Part shown: positions 32,161 to 40,173 of the stretch, piece by piece
How positions within the stretch are numbered: the first letter of the stretch is position 1
Layout: the number at the start of each line of letters is the position of its first letter
Source: Sphaerisporangium rufum
GTDB taxonomy: Bacteria; Actinomycetota; Actinomycetes; Streptosporangiales; Streptosporangiaceae
DNA: 64,000 bases
Assembly: GCF_016863395.1 (NCBI RefSeq)
Contig: NZ_BOOU01000014.1
Coordinates: forward strand, 62,001 to 126,000
Direction: 5' to 3'
Made by a program: the position numbers and the translations under genes
The notes under the pieces: model-generated
What the model was told of the DNA's origin: nothing
Database searches by the model: none
The model's input: only the letters and a program-made list of their open reading frames with translations

Positions 32161-33732
32161 ATGACGGAAGTGCAGGGTCGCGGCCATTCCAACGGCTCGG
32201 GCACCGCCGAGGTCGCCGGCCGGGCCGCCACCGCCTTCGGTCCCTCGACGATCACCCGGGACGACCCCCGGTACGACAGCATGCTGCGCGGCACCAACCA
32301 CCGGCACGTCGGCAGCCCGGACTACATCCGGGTGGTCACCACCACCGCGCAGGTCGTCGACGCGGTGAACGAGGCGGTCGCCGCCGGCCGGCCGATCGCG
32401 GTGCGCAGCGGCGGGCACGGCCTGGAGAACTTCGTCGCCGACCCGCGGGTCAAGGTGCTGCTCGACATGTCGGAGATGACGGCCGTCTACTACGACGAGC
32501 GGCGGCACGCCTTCGCGATCGAGCCGGGCGCCACCCTCGGCCACGTCTACCGGGTGCTGTTCAAGGGATGGGGCGTGACCCTGCCCGGCGGCATGTGCCC
32601 CGAGGTCGGCGCGGGCGGCCACTTCGCCGGCGGCGGCTACGGCCCGCTGTCGCGCAGCCACGGCGCCGTCGTCGACTACCTGTACGCGGTCGAGGTGGTG
32701 TGCGTCGGCGCGGACGGCACCGCCCAGGCGATCATCGCCACCCGGGAGCCGGGCGACCCGCACCACGACCTGTGGTGGGCGCACACCGGCGGCGGCGGCG
32801 GCAACTTCGGGGTGGTCACCCGCTACTGGATGCGCGCCCCCGGCACGCCCGCGGCCGACCCGGCGGCCCTGCTGCCCAAGGCGCCCGCCGCGACCCGCAG
32901 CGGGATGGCCATCTGGTCCTGGGACGGCATGCCGGAGGAGGGGTTCACCACCCTGCTGCGCAACTTCGGCACCTGGTGCGAGAACAACAGCGCGGCCGGC
33001 ACCCCGCAGGCCCGGCTGTTCCCCTACTTCCACGGCACCCACCGGTCCACCCCGCCCGGACTGATGGTCGGCGCGCTGGTCGACGAGGGCACCCCGGACG
33101 CCGAGGCGCTGATGGACGCCTTCCTGGACGAGGTCTCGGCGGGGGTGCCGGCCGCGCCACAGGCGCGCTTCCACGAGGTGCAGCCCTGGCTGTACGCCGC
33201 GTCCTACCCCGGCTACGGCGACCCGGGCAACCCGGGGGTGCGCCGGTTCAAGCTCAAGGCCGCGTACATGCGCAAGGGGTACACCGACCGGCAGATCGCC
33301 GCCATCCACCGGCACCTCACCGGCGAGGTGTACAACCCGACCCAGCTGCTGCTGGTCGGCTACGGCGGCCAGGTGAACACCGTCCCGTCCGATGCCACCG
33401 CCACCGCGCAGCGCGACTCCATCCTCAAGGCCGCCTACCTCGGCGCCTGGGGCTCGCCCGCCGACGACGACACCAACATCGGGCTCATCCGCGAGCTGTA
33501 CCGCGACGTGTACGCCGACAGCGGCGGGGTGCCCGGCCCGGACGAGCGCTCCGACGGCGCCTACATCAACTACCCCGACGCCGACCTGGCCGACCCGGAG
33601 CTGAACACCTCCGGCGTCCCCTGGCACACCCTCTACTACAAGGACAACTACCCGCGCCTGCAGCGGGTGAAGAAGCGGTACGACCCGCGCGACACCTTCC
33701 GCCACGCGCTGTCGGTCCGGCTGCCGGACTGA
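32161..33732 (+). CDS. Bicovalent FAD-linked oxidase (BBE-like)
   Basis: A 523-residue berberine-bridge-enzyme-type oxidase. The FAD-binding PCMH domain has RSGGHGLENF, whose His is the usual 8-alpha attachment residue, and GGMCPEVGAGGH, whose Cys is the usual 6-S-cysteinyl residue, so FAD is probably held by two covalent bonds. The C-terminal BBE segment (YINYPDADL ... RYDPRDTFRHALS) is complete. No signal peptide is seen, so it acts in the cytosol. Such enzymes oxidise alcohols or form C-C bonds in antibiotic pathways. It leads a probable operon with the P450 and LLM genes, though a hairpin lies before the P450. Confidence 0.9.
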   Translation: MTEVQGRGHSNGSGTAEVAGRAATAFGPSTITRDDPRYDSMLRGTNHRHVGSPDYIRVVTTTAQVVDAVNEAVAAGRPIAVRSGGHGLENFVADPRVKVLLDMSEMTAVYYDERRHAFAIEPGATLGHVYRVLFKGWGVTLPGGMCPEVGAGGHFAGGGYGPLSRSHGAVVDYLYAVEVVCVGADGTAQAIIATREPGDPHHDLWWAHTGGGGGNFGVVTRYWMRAPGTPAADPAALLPKAPAATRSGMAIWSWDGMPEEGFTTLLRNFGTWCENNSAAGTPQARLFPYFHGTHRSTPPGLMVGALVDEGTPDAEALMDAFLDEVSAGVPAAPQARFHEVQPWLYAASYPGYGDPGNPGVRRFKLKAAYMRKGYTDRQIAAIHRHLTGEVYNPTQLLLVGYGGQVNTVPSDATATAQRDSILKAAYLGAWGSPADDDTNIGLIRELYRDVYADSGGVPGPDERSDGAYINYPDADLADPELNTSGVPWHTLYYKDNYPRLQRVKKRYDPRDTFRHALSVRLPD

Positions 33733-33791
33733 CCGCGCGGCCGCGCGGGCCGGCCCCGGCGGCGGACGAGCGACCCTCCCCAGCGGCGAGA

Positions 33792-33818
33792 CCGCCCCCG
33801 GCCCGGCGCCGGGGGCGG
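33792..33818 (+). terminator. Hairpin between FAD oxidase and P450 genes
   Basis: Perfect 11-bp stem CCGCCCCCGGC/GCCGGGGGCGG with a 5-nt loop. It could end transcription or only attenuate it, since the P450 follows on the same strand 43 bp later. Confidence 0.55.
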
Positions 33819-33861
33819 GCGCCCCACGCCCAGTTCCACGTACGAGACCTCGGAGACATCC

Positions 33862-35109
33862 ATGGAGAATCGCTGCCCCGTCGCCCTCGACATCACCGGA
33901 ACCGACATCCACGCCGAAGCCGAGCGGCTGCGCAGGCTCGGCCCGGCGACGCAGGTGGAGCTGCCCGGCGGCGTCACCGCCTGGTTCGTCACCAGCAACA
34001 ACGTGCTGCGCCGGCTGCTGACCGACCCGCGGGTCACCAAGAGCGCCCGCGCGCACTGGCCCGCGTTCACCAGCGGCGAGATCCGCCCGGACTGGGAGCT
34101 GATCAGCTGGGTGGCGATGGACAACATCTCCACCTCCTGGGGCAACGACCACAAGCGGCTGCGCCGGCTGGTCGGCAAGGCGTTCACCCCACGCCGGATC
34201 GAGGCCATCCGGCCGCGCATCGTCGAGCTGACCAACGAGATCCTCGACGACCTGGCGGCGACCACCGGGCCCGGCGAGGTCGTCGACCTGCGCTCGCGGT
34301 TCGCCTACCCGCTGCCGGCCCGGCTGGTGGCCGACATCATCGGCATGGACCAGTCGGCGCTGGCCAAGACCGCGGTCGTCATCGAGATGATGGTGGACAC
34401 CACCGTCAGCCCGGAGAAGGCCCACTCCATCCTCACCGGCTGGCGGGACGCGATGGCCGAGTTCATCGCGTCCAAGCGCGCCAACCCCGGCGAGGACATC
34501 ACCAGCGACCTGATCGCGGCCCGCGACGACGAGGACGGCTCCAAGCTGACCGAGGGCGAGCTCACCGACACGATCTTCGCGATCCTCGGCGCCGGCTCGG
34601 AGACCACGATCAACTTCCTGAGCAACGCGGTGACCGAGCTGCTCAGCCACCCCGAGCAGCTGGAGATGGTCACCTCCGGCCGCCGCCCGTGGGACGACGT
34701 GCTGGAGGAGGTGCTGCGGGTGCAGGCGCCGCTGGCCAGCCTCCCGCTGCGCTTCGCCGCCGAGGACATCGACCTGGACGGGGTGCTGATCCGCAAGGGC
34801 GACCCCATCCTGGTGAACTACACCGCGGCCGGCCGCGACCCGGAGGTGCACGGCCAGAGCGCCTGCGAGTTCGACATCACCCGGGCCGACAAGGAGCACA
34901 TCTCCTTCGGGTACGGCCCGCACTACTGCCTGGGCGCCGGCATCGCCCGGCTGGTCGGCTCGATCGGGCTGTCCACCCTGTTCGAGCGGTTCCCGGAGAT
35001 CAACCTGGCGGTGCCGGTCGAGGAGCTGCAGCCGCTGCCCACCTTCATCATGAACGGCCACCGCAGCCTGCCGGTCCGGCTCACCGCCCGGGTGCCCGCC
35101 AACGCCTGA
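33862..35109 (+). CDS. Cytochrome P450 (CYP107-like)
   Basis: A 415-residue class I bacterial P450 of the CYP105/107 type: I-helix LGAGSETTI, ExxR as EEVLR, heme loop [15 protein letters not shown]. It begins [13 protein letters not shown], typical of tailoring P450s in polyketide and peptide pathways. No ferredoxin gene is adjacent, so redox partners come from elsewhere. It probably hydroxylates or couples a side group. It is distinct from the longer E7-type P450 at 12.3 kb. The LLM oxidoreductase gene follows after 48 bp. Confidence 0.92.
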   Translation: MENRCPVALDITGTDIHAEAERLRRLGPATQVELPGGVTAWFVTSNNVLRRLLTDPRVTKSARAHWPAFTSGEIRPDWELISWVAMDNISTSWGNDHKRLRRLVGKAFTPRRIEAIRPRIVELTNEILDDLAATTGPGEVVDLRSRFAYPLPARLVADIIGMDQSALAKTAVVIEMMVDTTVSPEKAHSILTGWRDAMAEFIASKRANPGEDITSDLIAARDDEDGSKLTEGELTDTIFAILGAGSETTINFLSNAVTELLSHPEQLEMVTSGRRPWDDVLEEVLRVQAPLASLPLRFAAEDIDLDGVLIRKGDPILVNYTAAGRDPEVHGQSACEFDITRADKEHISFGYGPHYCLGAGIARLVGSIGLSTLFERFPEINLAVPVEELQPLPTFIMNGHRSLPVRLTARVPANA

Positions 35110-35157
35110 CCCGCCGCCGGCCCGAGGTGGGCTCGGCAGCAGACCTGGAGAGACGGT

Positions 35158-36036
35158 ATGAAGATCGGACTGGTGATCGGCGACTTCGCCTGGGAGGGCG
35201 GCACCGCCCGGATGGCGGACACGCTGGCCGGGATCGCGCGGACCGCCGACGACACCGGCTTCTCGCTGGTCGGGGTCGGTGACCACCTCTGGCAGGGGCC
35301 GCACGCGGGCGGCCCGGAGGCGCCGCAGCTGGAGTGCTTCACCACCCTGGCCGTCATCGCCGCGCACACCCGCCGCTGCCGGATCGCCCCGGTGGTGGCG
35401 GGCGTGCACTTCCGGCAGCCCGGCCTGCTGGCCAAGACGGTGTCCACCCTGGACGTGCTGTCCGGCGGGCGGGCGATGCTCGGCCTGGGCGTCGGCTGGT
35501 ACGAGGACGAGGCGCGCGGCCTCGGCATCCCCTACCCCTCGCTGACCGAGCGGTTCGAGATGCTGGAGGAGACCGTGCGGATCTGCCACGCGCTGTGGCA
35601 GGGGGAGCGCGGCACCGAGCAGCCGTTCGCCGGGAAGCACTACCGGCTGGACCGCGCGCTGAGCGCCCCGGGCACCCTCGCCCGGCCGCACCCGCCGATC
35701 ATGATCGGCGGCGGCGGGAAGAAGACGCTGCGGCTGGTCGCCCGGCACGCCGACGCCTGCAACCTCTACCCCGGGCCGGACCTGCCGGCCAAGCTCGACG
35801 TGCTGCGCGCGCACTGTGCGGCCGAGGGGCGCGACTACGACGCCATCGAGAAGACCTGCATCATGCCGTTCGACACCGGCCCGGACGGCGCCGGCGCCGC
35901 CGCGCTGGCCGAGCAGTTGCGCGGGCTGGCCGCGCAGGGCGTCGAGACGGCGATCGGCATCGTGTCCGGTCCCGACCCGGTCCGCCAGGTCGAGATCATC
36001 GGCACCAAGGTGATCCCCGCCGTCGCGGACGCCTGA
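35158..36036 (+). CDS. LLM-class F420-dependent oxidoreductase
   Basis: A 292-residue luciferase-like TIM-barrel enzyme. Markers are SLVGVGDHLWQGP, GGRAMLGLGVGWYEDEARGLGI and HPPIMIGGGGKKTLRLVARHADACNLY, which match the F420-dependent LLM group (TIGR03560-like) rather than bacterial luciferase. Such enzymes reduce or oxidise C=C, C=N or alcohol groups with F420. AGAGACGG precedes the ATG. It ends the FAD oxidase/P450/LLM group and is followed by 292 bp with repeats and a copy of the cluster motif. Confidence 0.88.
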   Translation: MKIGLVIGDFAWEGGTARMADTLAGIARTADDTGFSLVGVGDHLWQGPHAGGPEAPQLECFTTLAVIAAHTRRCRIAPVVAGVHFRQPGLLAKTVSTLDVLSGGRAMLGLGVGWYEDEARGLGIPYPSLTERFEMLEETVRICHALWQGERGTEQPFAGKHYRLDRALSAPGTLARPHPPIMIGGGGKKTLRLVARHADACNLYPGPDLPAKLDVLRAHCAAEGRDYDAIEKTCIMPFDTGPDGAGAAALAEQLRGLAAQGVETAIGIVSGPDPVRQVEIIGTKVIPAVADA

Positions 36037-36108
36037 CACCCGGCAGCACCGGGCACGGCCGGCGGGAACGGCCGGCGCAATTCGTGCCCGGATATCGCGG
36101 CGACCGGA

Positions 36109-36147
36109 ATTCCGCGGCCGTGATTCCGCGGCCGAAATCCGCGGCCC
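36109..36147. repeat. Three direct repeats of a 12-bp GC-rich element
   Basis: ATTCCGCGGCCG at 36109-36120 and 36123-36134, and AATCCGCGGCCC at 36136-36147, each holding the palindrome CCGCGG. They lie about 180-220 bp before the asparagine synthase gene and could be an operator array. The rest of 36037-36328 holds no gene. Confidence 0.5.
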
Positions 36148-36215
36148 GGAGAATTCGGCTCCGGCGCGCCGGAGAAACGCGTGTTCAAGCGTGCCGTTCT
36201 CCGGCGGGCACCGGG

Positions 36216-36233
36216 AAGCACTCCAAAAGATGC
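36216..36233 (+). promoter_or_regulatory. Cluster-wide directional motif, copy 7
   Basis: AAGCACTCCAAAAGATGC, with A at the usual G position before AAGATGC; ends 95 bp before the asparagine synthase ATG, the same distance as the copy before the FAD oxidase. Confidence 0.65.
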
Positions 36234-36328
36234 AGGTCCGCACGGTGCGGTGCCACGATGCAAAAGGGGCGGATCACCGGATTCTCTGCCCGTTCCCTAT
36301 CCATGTCCATGGAAGGAGCGCCCGGGAA

Positions 36329-38188
36329 ATGTGCGGGATCGCAGGGTCGATGGCCCTCCACCAGGGCCCGGCCATCGACGAGCCGGCGCTGGCGCGGATG
36401 ACCGACACGCTCGTCCACCGCGGCCCGGACGCCACCGGCGCCCACCTCGAAGACGGCGTCGCACTCGGCTTCCGCCGGCTGAGCATCATCGACCTGCACG
36501 GCGGGGACCAGCCGATGTTCAGCGAGGACGGCGCCGTCGTCATGGTCTGCAACGGCGAGATCTTCAACCATCGCGAGCTGCGCGCCGAGCTCGTCGCCAA
36601 GGGGCACCGGTTCCGCACCTCCTGCGACGTGGAGGTGCTGGTGCACCTGTACGAGGAGGAGGGCACCGCGCTGCTGAACCGGCTGAACGGCCAGTTCGCC
36701 TTCGCGATCTACGACCGGCGGGAGCGGCAGCTGTTCCTGGCCCGCGACCACGTCGGCATCCTGCCCCTGCACTACGCCGTCACCCGCGACCACTTCGTGT
36801 TCGGCTCGGAGGGCAAGACCGTGCTGGAGCACCCCGGGGTGCCCCGCGAGGTCGACCTCACCGGGCTGGACCAGGTGCTCACCTTCCCCGGCCTGGTCAG
36901 CCCGCGGACGATCTTCCGCGGGGTGAGCAGCGTCCGGGCCGGCCACTACCTGCTGGTCAAGGACGGGAACGTCTCCGAGACCCGGTACTGGGACCTGGAC
37001 TTCCCGCTCGGCGACGTGCCCGCCCGGCCGGACGAGTACTACGTGGAGACGCTGCGCGAGCTGCTGGAGCAGTCGGTGCGGCGGCGGCTGCAGGCCGACG
37101 TCCCGGTGGGCTTCTACCTCAGCGGCGGGCTGGACTCCTCGCTGATCGCCGCGCTGGTCGGCCGCACCACCCCGCCGTCCCACTCGTTCTCCATCACCTT
37201 CCCCGACGCCGCCATCGACGAGTCCGGCTACCAGCGGATCATGGCCGACAAGGTCGGCTCCCGCCACCACGAGGCCGAGTTCACCGCCGCCGAGATCGAG
37301 GCGGAGTTGCAGCGGATGGTCTGGCACGCCGAGATGCCGGTCAAGGAGTCCTACAACACCTGCTCGATGGCGCTGTCCGCGCTGGCCCGGCGCAACGGCG
37401 TCAAGGTGATCCTCACCGGAGAGGGCTCCGACGAGCTGTTCGGCGGCTACGTCGGCTACCGGTTCGACCGGTTCGGCCGCGGCCCGGGCCGGGGCGGCAA
37501 CGGGCTGGACGACGCGCTGGAGGACGAGGTGCGCCGGCAGCTGTGGGGCGACCCCGGGCTGTTCTACGAGCGCTCGTACCACGCCTGGCGCGAGTCCAAG
37601 ATGGAGATCTTCGCCGACGGCGTGCGCGAGGGCTTCGCCGCGTTCGACTGCCTGCGCCACCCGCTGGTGGACAAGGAGCGGCTGGCCGGCCGCAACCGGC
37701 TCAACCAGCGCTCCTACCTGGACTTCAAGCTGCGCCTGTCGGACCACCTGCTGTCCGACCACGGCGACCGGATGGCCCTGGCCAACTCGGTGGAGGCGCG
37801 CTACCCGTTCCTCGACATCGACGTCATCGAGTTCGCCACCACGATCCCCCAGCACCTGAAGGTCAACGACCTGGGGGAGAAGTACGTGGTCAAGCAGGTC
37901 GCCCAGGGGCTGGTGCCGCCGGACATCATCAGCCGGGAGAAGTTCGGCTTCCGCGCGCAGGGCAGCCCGCACCTGCTCCGGCAGAACGTCGAGTGGATCA
38001 ACGACATGCTGTCCCACGAGCGCGTCCGGCGCCAGGGCTTCTTCGACCCGGTGGTCGTCGACCACCTCAAGTCCCGGTACCTGCGGGACGACTTCGACGT
38101 CCACCCCCATCTGGGCGACGACCTGCTGCTCGTCGTCCTGACGTTCGGGATCCTCCTGGACACCTTCAAGCTGGCCGACCACGCATGA
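36329..38188 (+). CDS. Asparagine synthase (glutamine-hydrolysing) family amidotransferase
   Basis: A 619-residue AsnB-type enzyme. MCGIAG places the catalytic Cys2 of the class II glutaminase domain at the processed N terminus; the synthetase half has the PP-loop SGGLDSSLIAALVG and EGSDELFGGY. All key residues are present, so it should use glutamine and ATP to amidate a carboxylate. In antibiotic clusters such enzymes amidate aspartate or a pathway acid, or form lactams. ATG 36329 is fixed by the need for Cys2 and by GGAAGGAG at 36311-36318. It begins the operon AsnB / A-PCP / PP-loop-C protein / racemase / thioesterase. Confidence 0.92.
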   Translation: MCGIAGSMALHQGPAIDEPALARMTDTLVHRGPDATGAHLEDGVALGFRRLSIIDLHGGDQPMFSEDGAVVMVCNGEIFNHRELRAELVAKGHRFRTSCDVEVLVHLYEEEGTALLNRLNGQFAFAIYDRRERQLFLARDHVGILPLHYAVTRDHFVFGSEGKTVLEHPGVPREVDLTGLDQVLTFPGLVSPRTIFRGVSSVRAGHYLLVKDGNVSETRYWDLDFPLGDVPARPDEYYVETLRELLEQSVRRRLQADVPVGFYLSGGLDSSLIAALVGRTTPPSHSFSITFPDAAIDESGYQRIMADKVGSRHHEAEFTAAEIEAELQRMVWHAEMPVKESYNTCSMALSALARRNGVKVILTGEGSDELFGGYVGYRFDRFGRGPGRGGNGLDDALEDEVRRQLWGDPGLFYERSYHAWRESKMEIFADGVREGFAAFDCLRHPLVDKERLAGRNRLNQRSYLDFKLRLSDHLLSDHGDRMALANSVEARYPFLDIDVIEFATTIPQHLKVNDLGEKYVVKQVAQGLVPPDIISREKFGFRAQGSPHLLRQNVEWINDMLSHERVRRQGFFDPVVVDHLKSRYLRDDFDVHPHLGDDLLLVVLTFGILLDTFKLADHA

Positions 38189-38234
38189 GCCGGGGAGCGG
38201 AGCGAGCGTCCCGGACGGAGAAGGAGGAGGCAGG

Positions 38235-40172
38235 ATGGCCTTCGAAGCGATCCAGTCGCTGGTAGGGCGCGCGATCGGGCGGTTCCCCGACCGGGTGGCC
38301 GTCGAGACCCCGGCCGGCCGGCTCACCTACGCCGAGCTGGACGCCCGGGCCGGCGAGGTGGCGGGCGCGCTGCGCGCCGCCGGGGCCGGGGCGGGATCGC
38401 TCGTCCCGGTGCTGGCCGCCGACCGCCGGGAGATCGTCGCGGCGCTGCTCGGCGTGCTGCGGATCGGCGCCGTCTTCGTCCCGCTGGACATGAACGCGCC
38501 GGACGTCCGGCTGGAGCAGATGCTGGAGGACACCGCGCCGGGCTGGGCGGTCGTCGGCACCGGGGTGGCCGAGACCGCCGCCCGGGTGCTGGCCGCCGCC
38601 GCGCCCGCCGCGGTGCGCGTCGCGCTCGCCGAGACGGCTACCGCGACGGGCGCCGGCCGGCCGGCGTCCACCCGCGAGCCGGACCCCGACGACCCGGCCT
38701 ACATCTTCTTCACCTCCGGCTCCACCGGCCGCCCCAAGGGCATCGTCGGCCGGCTGAGCGGCATCGACCACTTCGTCCGCTGGGAGACCGGGCTGCTCGG
38801 CGTCGAGCCGGGCTGGCGGGTCAGCCAGCTCACCTCGCCGGCGTTCGACGCCGTGCTGCGCGACGTCTTCGTCCCGCTCACCACCGGCGGGACGATCTGC
38901 GTGCCGCCCGCCGAGGCGCTGCTCGACCCGTCGGCGCTCACCCGGTGGCTGGACGCCGCCCGGGTCGACCTGGTGCACTGCGTGCCGTCGCTGCTGCGCG
39001 GCGTCATCCGCGAGGCCGCGGCCGGCGGGCACGAGTTCCCGGCGCTGCGCTGCGTCGCGATGTCGGGGGAGAAGCTGCCGCCCGCCGACGCCGGCCGGTT
39101 CCTCGACCACTTCGGCGACCGGGTACGGCTGCTCAACCTGTACGGGCCGACCGAGACGACGATGACCAAGACCTTCCACTTCGTCACCCGCGCCGACGTG
39201 GACCGGCCCTCGCTGCCCATCGGCCGGCCGCTGCCGGACACCGAGGTGCTGCTGCTCAACGGCCTCGGCGAGCCCGCGCCGCCCGGGAACGTCGGTGAGA
39301 TCTTCCTGCGCACCCCCTACCGGTCGCTCGGCTACCACCGGCAGCCGGTGGCGACCGCGCGGGCGTTCGTCACCAACCCGCTGACCGGCGACCCGGCCGA
39401 CATCGTCTACCGCACCGGCGACTACGGCCGGCTGCTGCCCGACGGCACCCTCGAGTTCCTCGGCCGCAAGGACCACCAGGTCAAGATCGGCGGGGTCCGG
39501 GTCGAGCTGGACGGGGTGGAGGCGGTGCTGCGCGAGCACCCGGCGGTCCGCGACGCCGCGGTGGTGGCCGCCGAGGAGGAGGGCGGCGTGCCCTACCTGT
39601 GCGCCTTCGTCGAGCTGGCCGACGGCGCCGACCCGCAGGTGCTGCGCGGGCACGTCCGCGAGCGGCTGCCGGAGAGCGCCATCCCGGCGATGTTCGTCCC
39701 GCTCGCCGAGCTGCCGCGCACCATCAGCGGCAAGATCGACCGGCGGGCGCTGCCCACCCCGGTGCTGCGGCGGGACGCCGACGACGAGCAGGAACGGGTC
39801 GGGCCGCGCACCCCCACCGAGCAGGCGGTCGCCCGGGTGTGGACGAGCATCCTGCCGGTGGACGAGGTGGACGTGCACGAGAGCGTCTTCGAGGTCGGCG
39901 GCAGCTCGCTGCTGGTCTTCGAGCTGCTGTCCCGGCTGGTCGGCGAGTTCGGGGTGGAGATCCCGCTGCAGGACTTCCTGGCCGGGCCGACCATCGCCGA
40001 GCTGGCCGAGCTGATCGAGAACGCGATCCTCGCCAAGGACGCCCCCCTGGACGACCTGTTCGTCTCCCTGAACGACATCAGCGACATCGAGGTCATCGAA
40101 GGCGCGGACGGCGCCGGCGGCGCCGGCCTGGCCGGCGCCGCCGGCGGCCCGGCGCGCGAGAGCGGGGTGTGA
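38235..40172 (+). CDS. NRPS A-PCP didomain
   Basis: A 645-residue adenylation-carrier protein. The A domain (about 1-520) shows A3 FFTSGSTGRPKG, A5 YGPTETT, A7 YRTGDYG, A8 GRKDHQVKIGGVRVELDGVE and A10 ISGKIDRRAL, so it should activate an amino acid. The substrate-pocket segment reads FDAVLRD, keeping the Asp that binds an alpha-amino group. A PCP follows (about 535-600) with GGSSLLVFELL, the second Ser being the pantetheine site, then a 45-residue acidic and Gly/Ala-rich tail. AAGGAGGAGG precedes the ATG. It loads a unit for the next protein; there is no complete C domain in this window. The amino acid cannot be read with confidence. Confidence 0.92.
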   Translation: MAFEAIQSLVGRAIGRFPDRVAVETPAGRLTYAELDARAGEVAGALRAAGAGAGSLVPVLAADRREIVAALLGVLRIGAVFVPLDMNAPDVRLEQMLEDTAPGWAVVGTGVAETAARVLAAAAPAAVRVALAETATATGAGRPASTREPDPDDPAYIFFTSGSTGRPKGIVGRLSGIDHFVRWETGLLGVEPGWRVSQLTSPAFDAVLRDVFVPLTTGGTICVPPAEALLDPSALTRWLDAARVDLVHCVPSLLRGVIREAAAGGHEFPALRCVAMSGEKLPPADAGRFLDHFGDRVRLLNLYGPTETTMTKTFHFVTRADVDRPSLPIGRPLPDTEVLLLNGLGEPAPPGNVGEIFLRTPYRSLGYHRQPVATARAFVTNPLTGDPADIVYRTGDYGRLLPDGTLEFLGRKDHQVKIGGVRVELDGVEAVLREHPAVRDAAVVAAEEEGGVPYLCAFVELADGADPQVLRGHVRERLPESAIPAMFVPLAELPRTISGKIDRRALPTPVLRRDADDEQERVGPRTPTEQAVARVWTSILPVDEVDVHESVFEVGGSSLLVFELLSRLVGEFGVEIPLQDFLAGPTIAELAELIENAILAKDAPLDDLFVSLNDISDIEVIEGADGAGGAGLAGAAGGPARESGV

Positions 40173-40173
40173 C

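Noticed and set aside
30484-36243. 1919-residue minus-strand open frame
   Set aside because: Only its last 448 residues (to 31830) make a recognisable protein; the upstream part is the antisense of the FAD oxidase, P450 and LLM genes.
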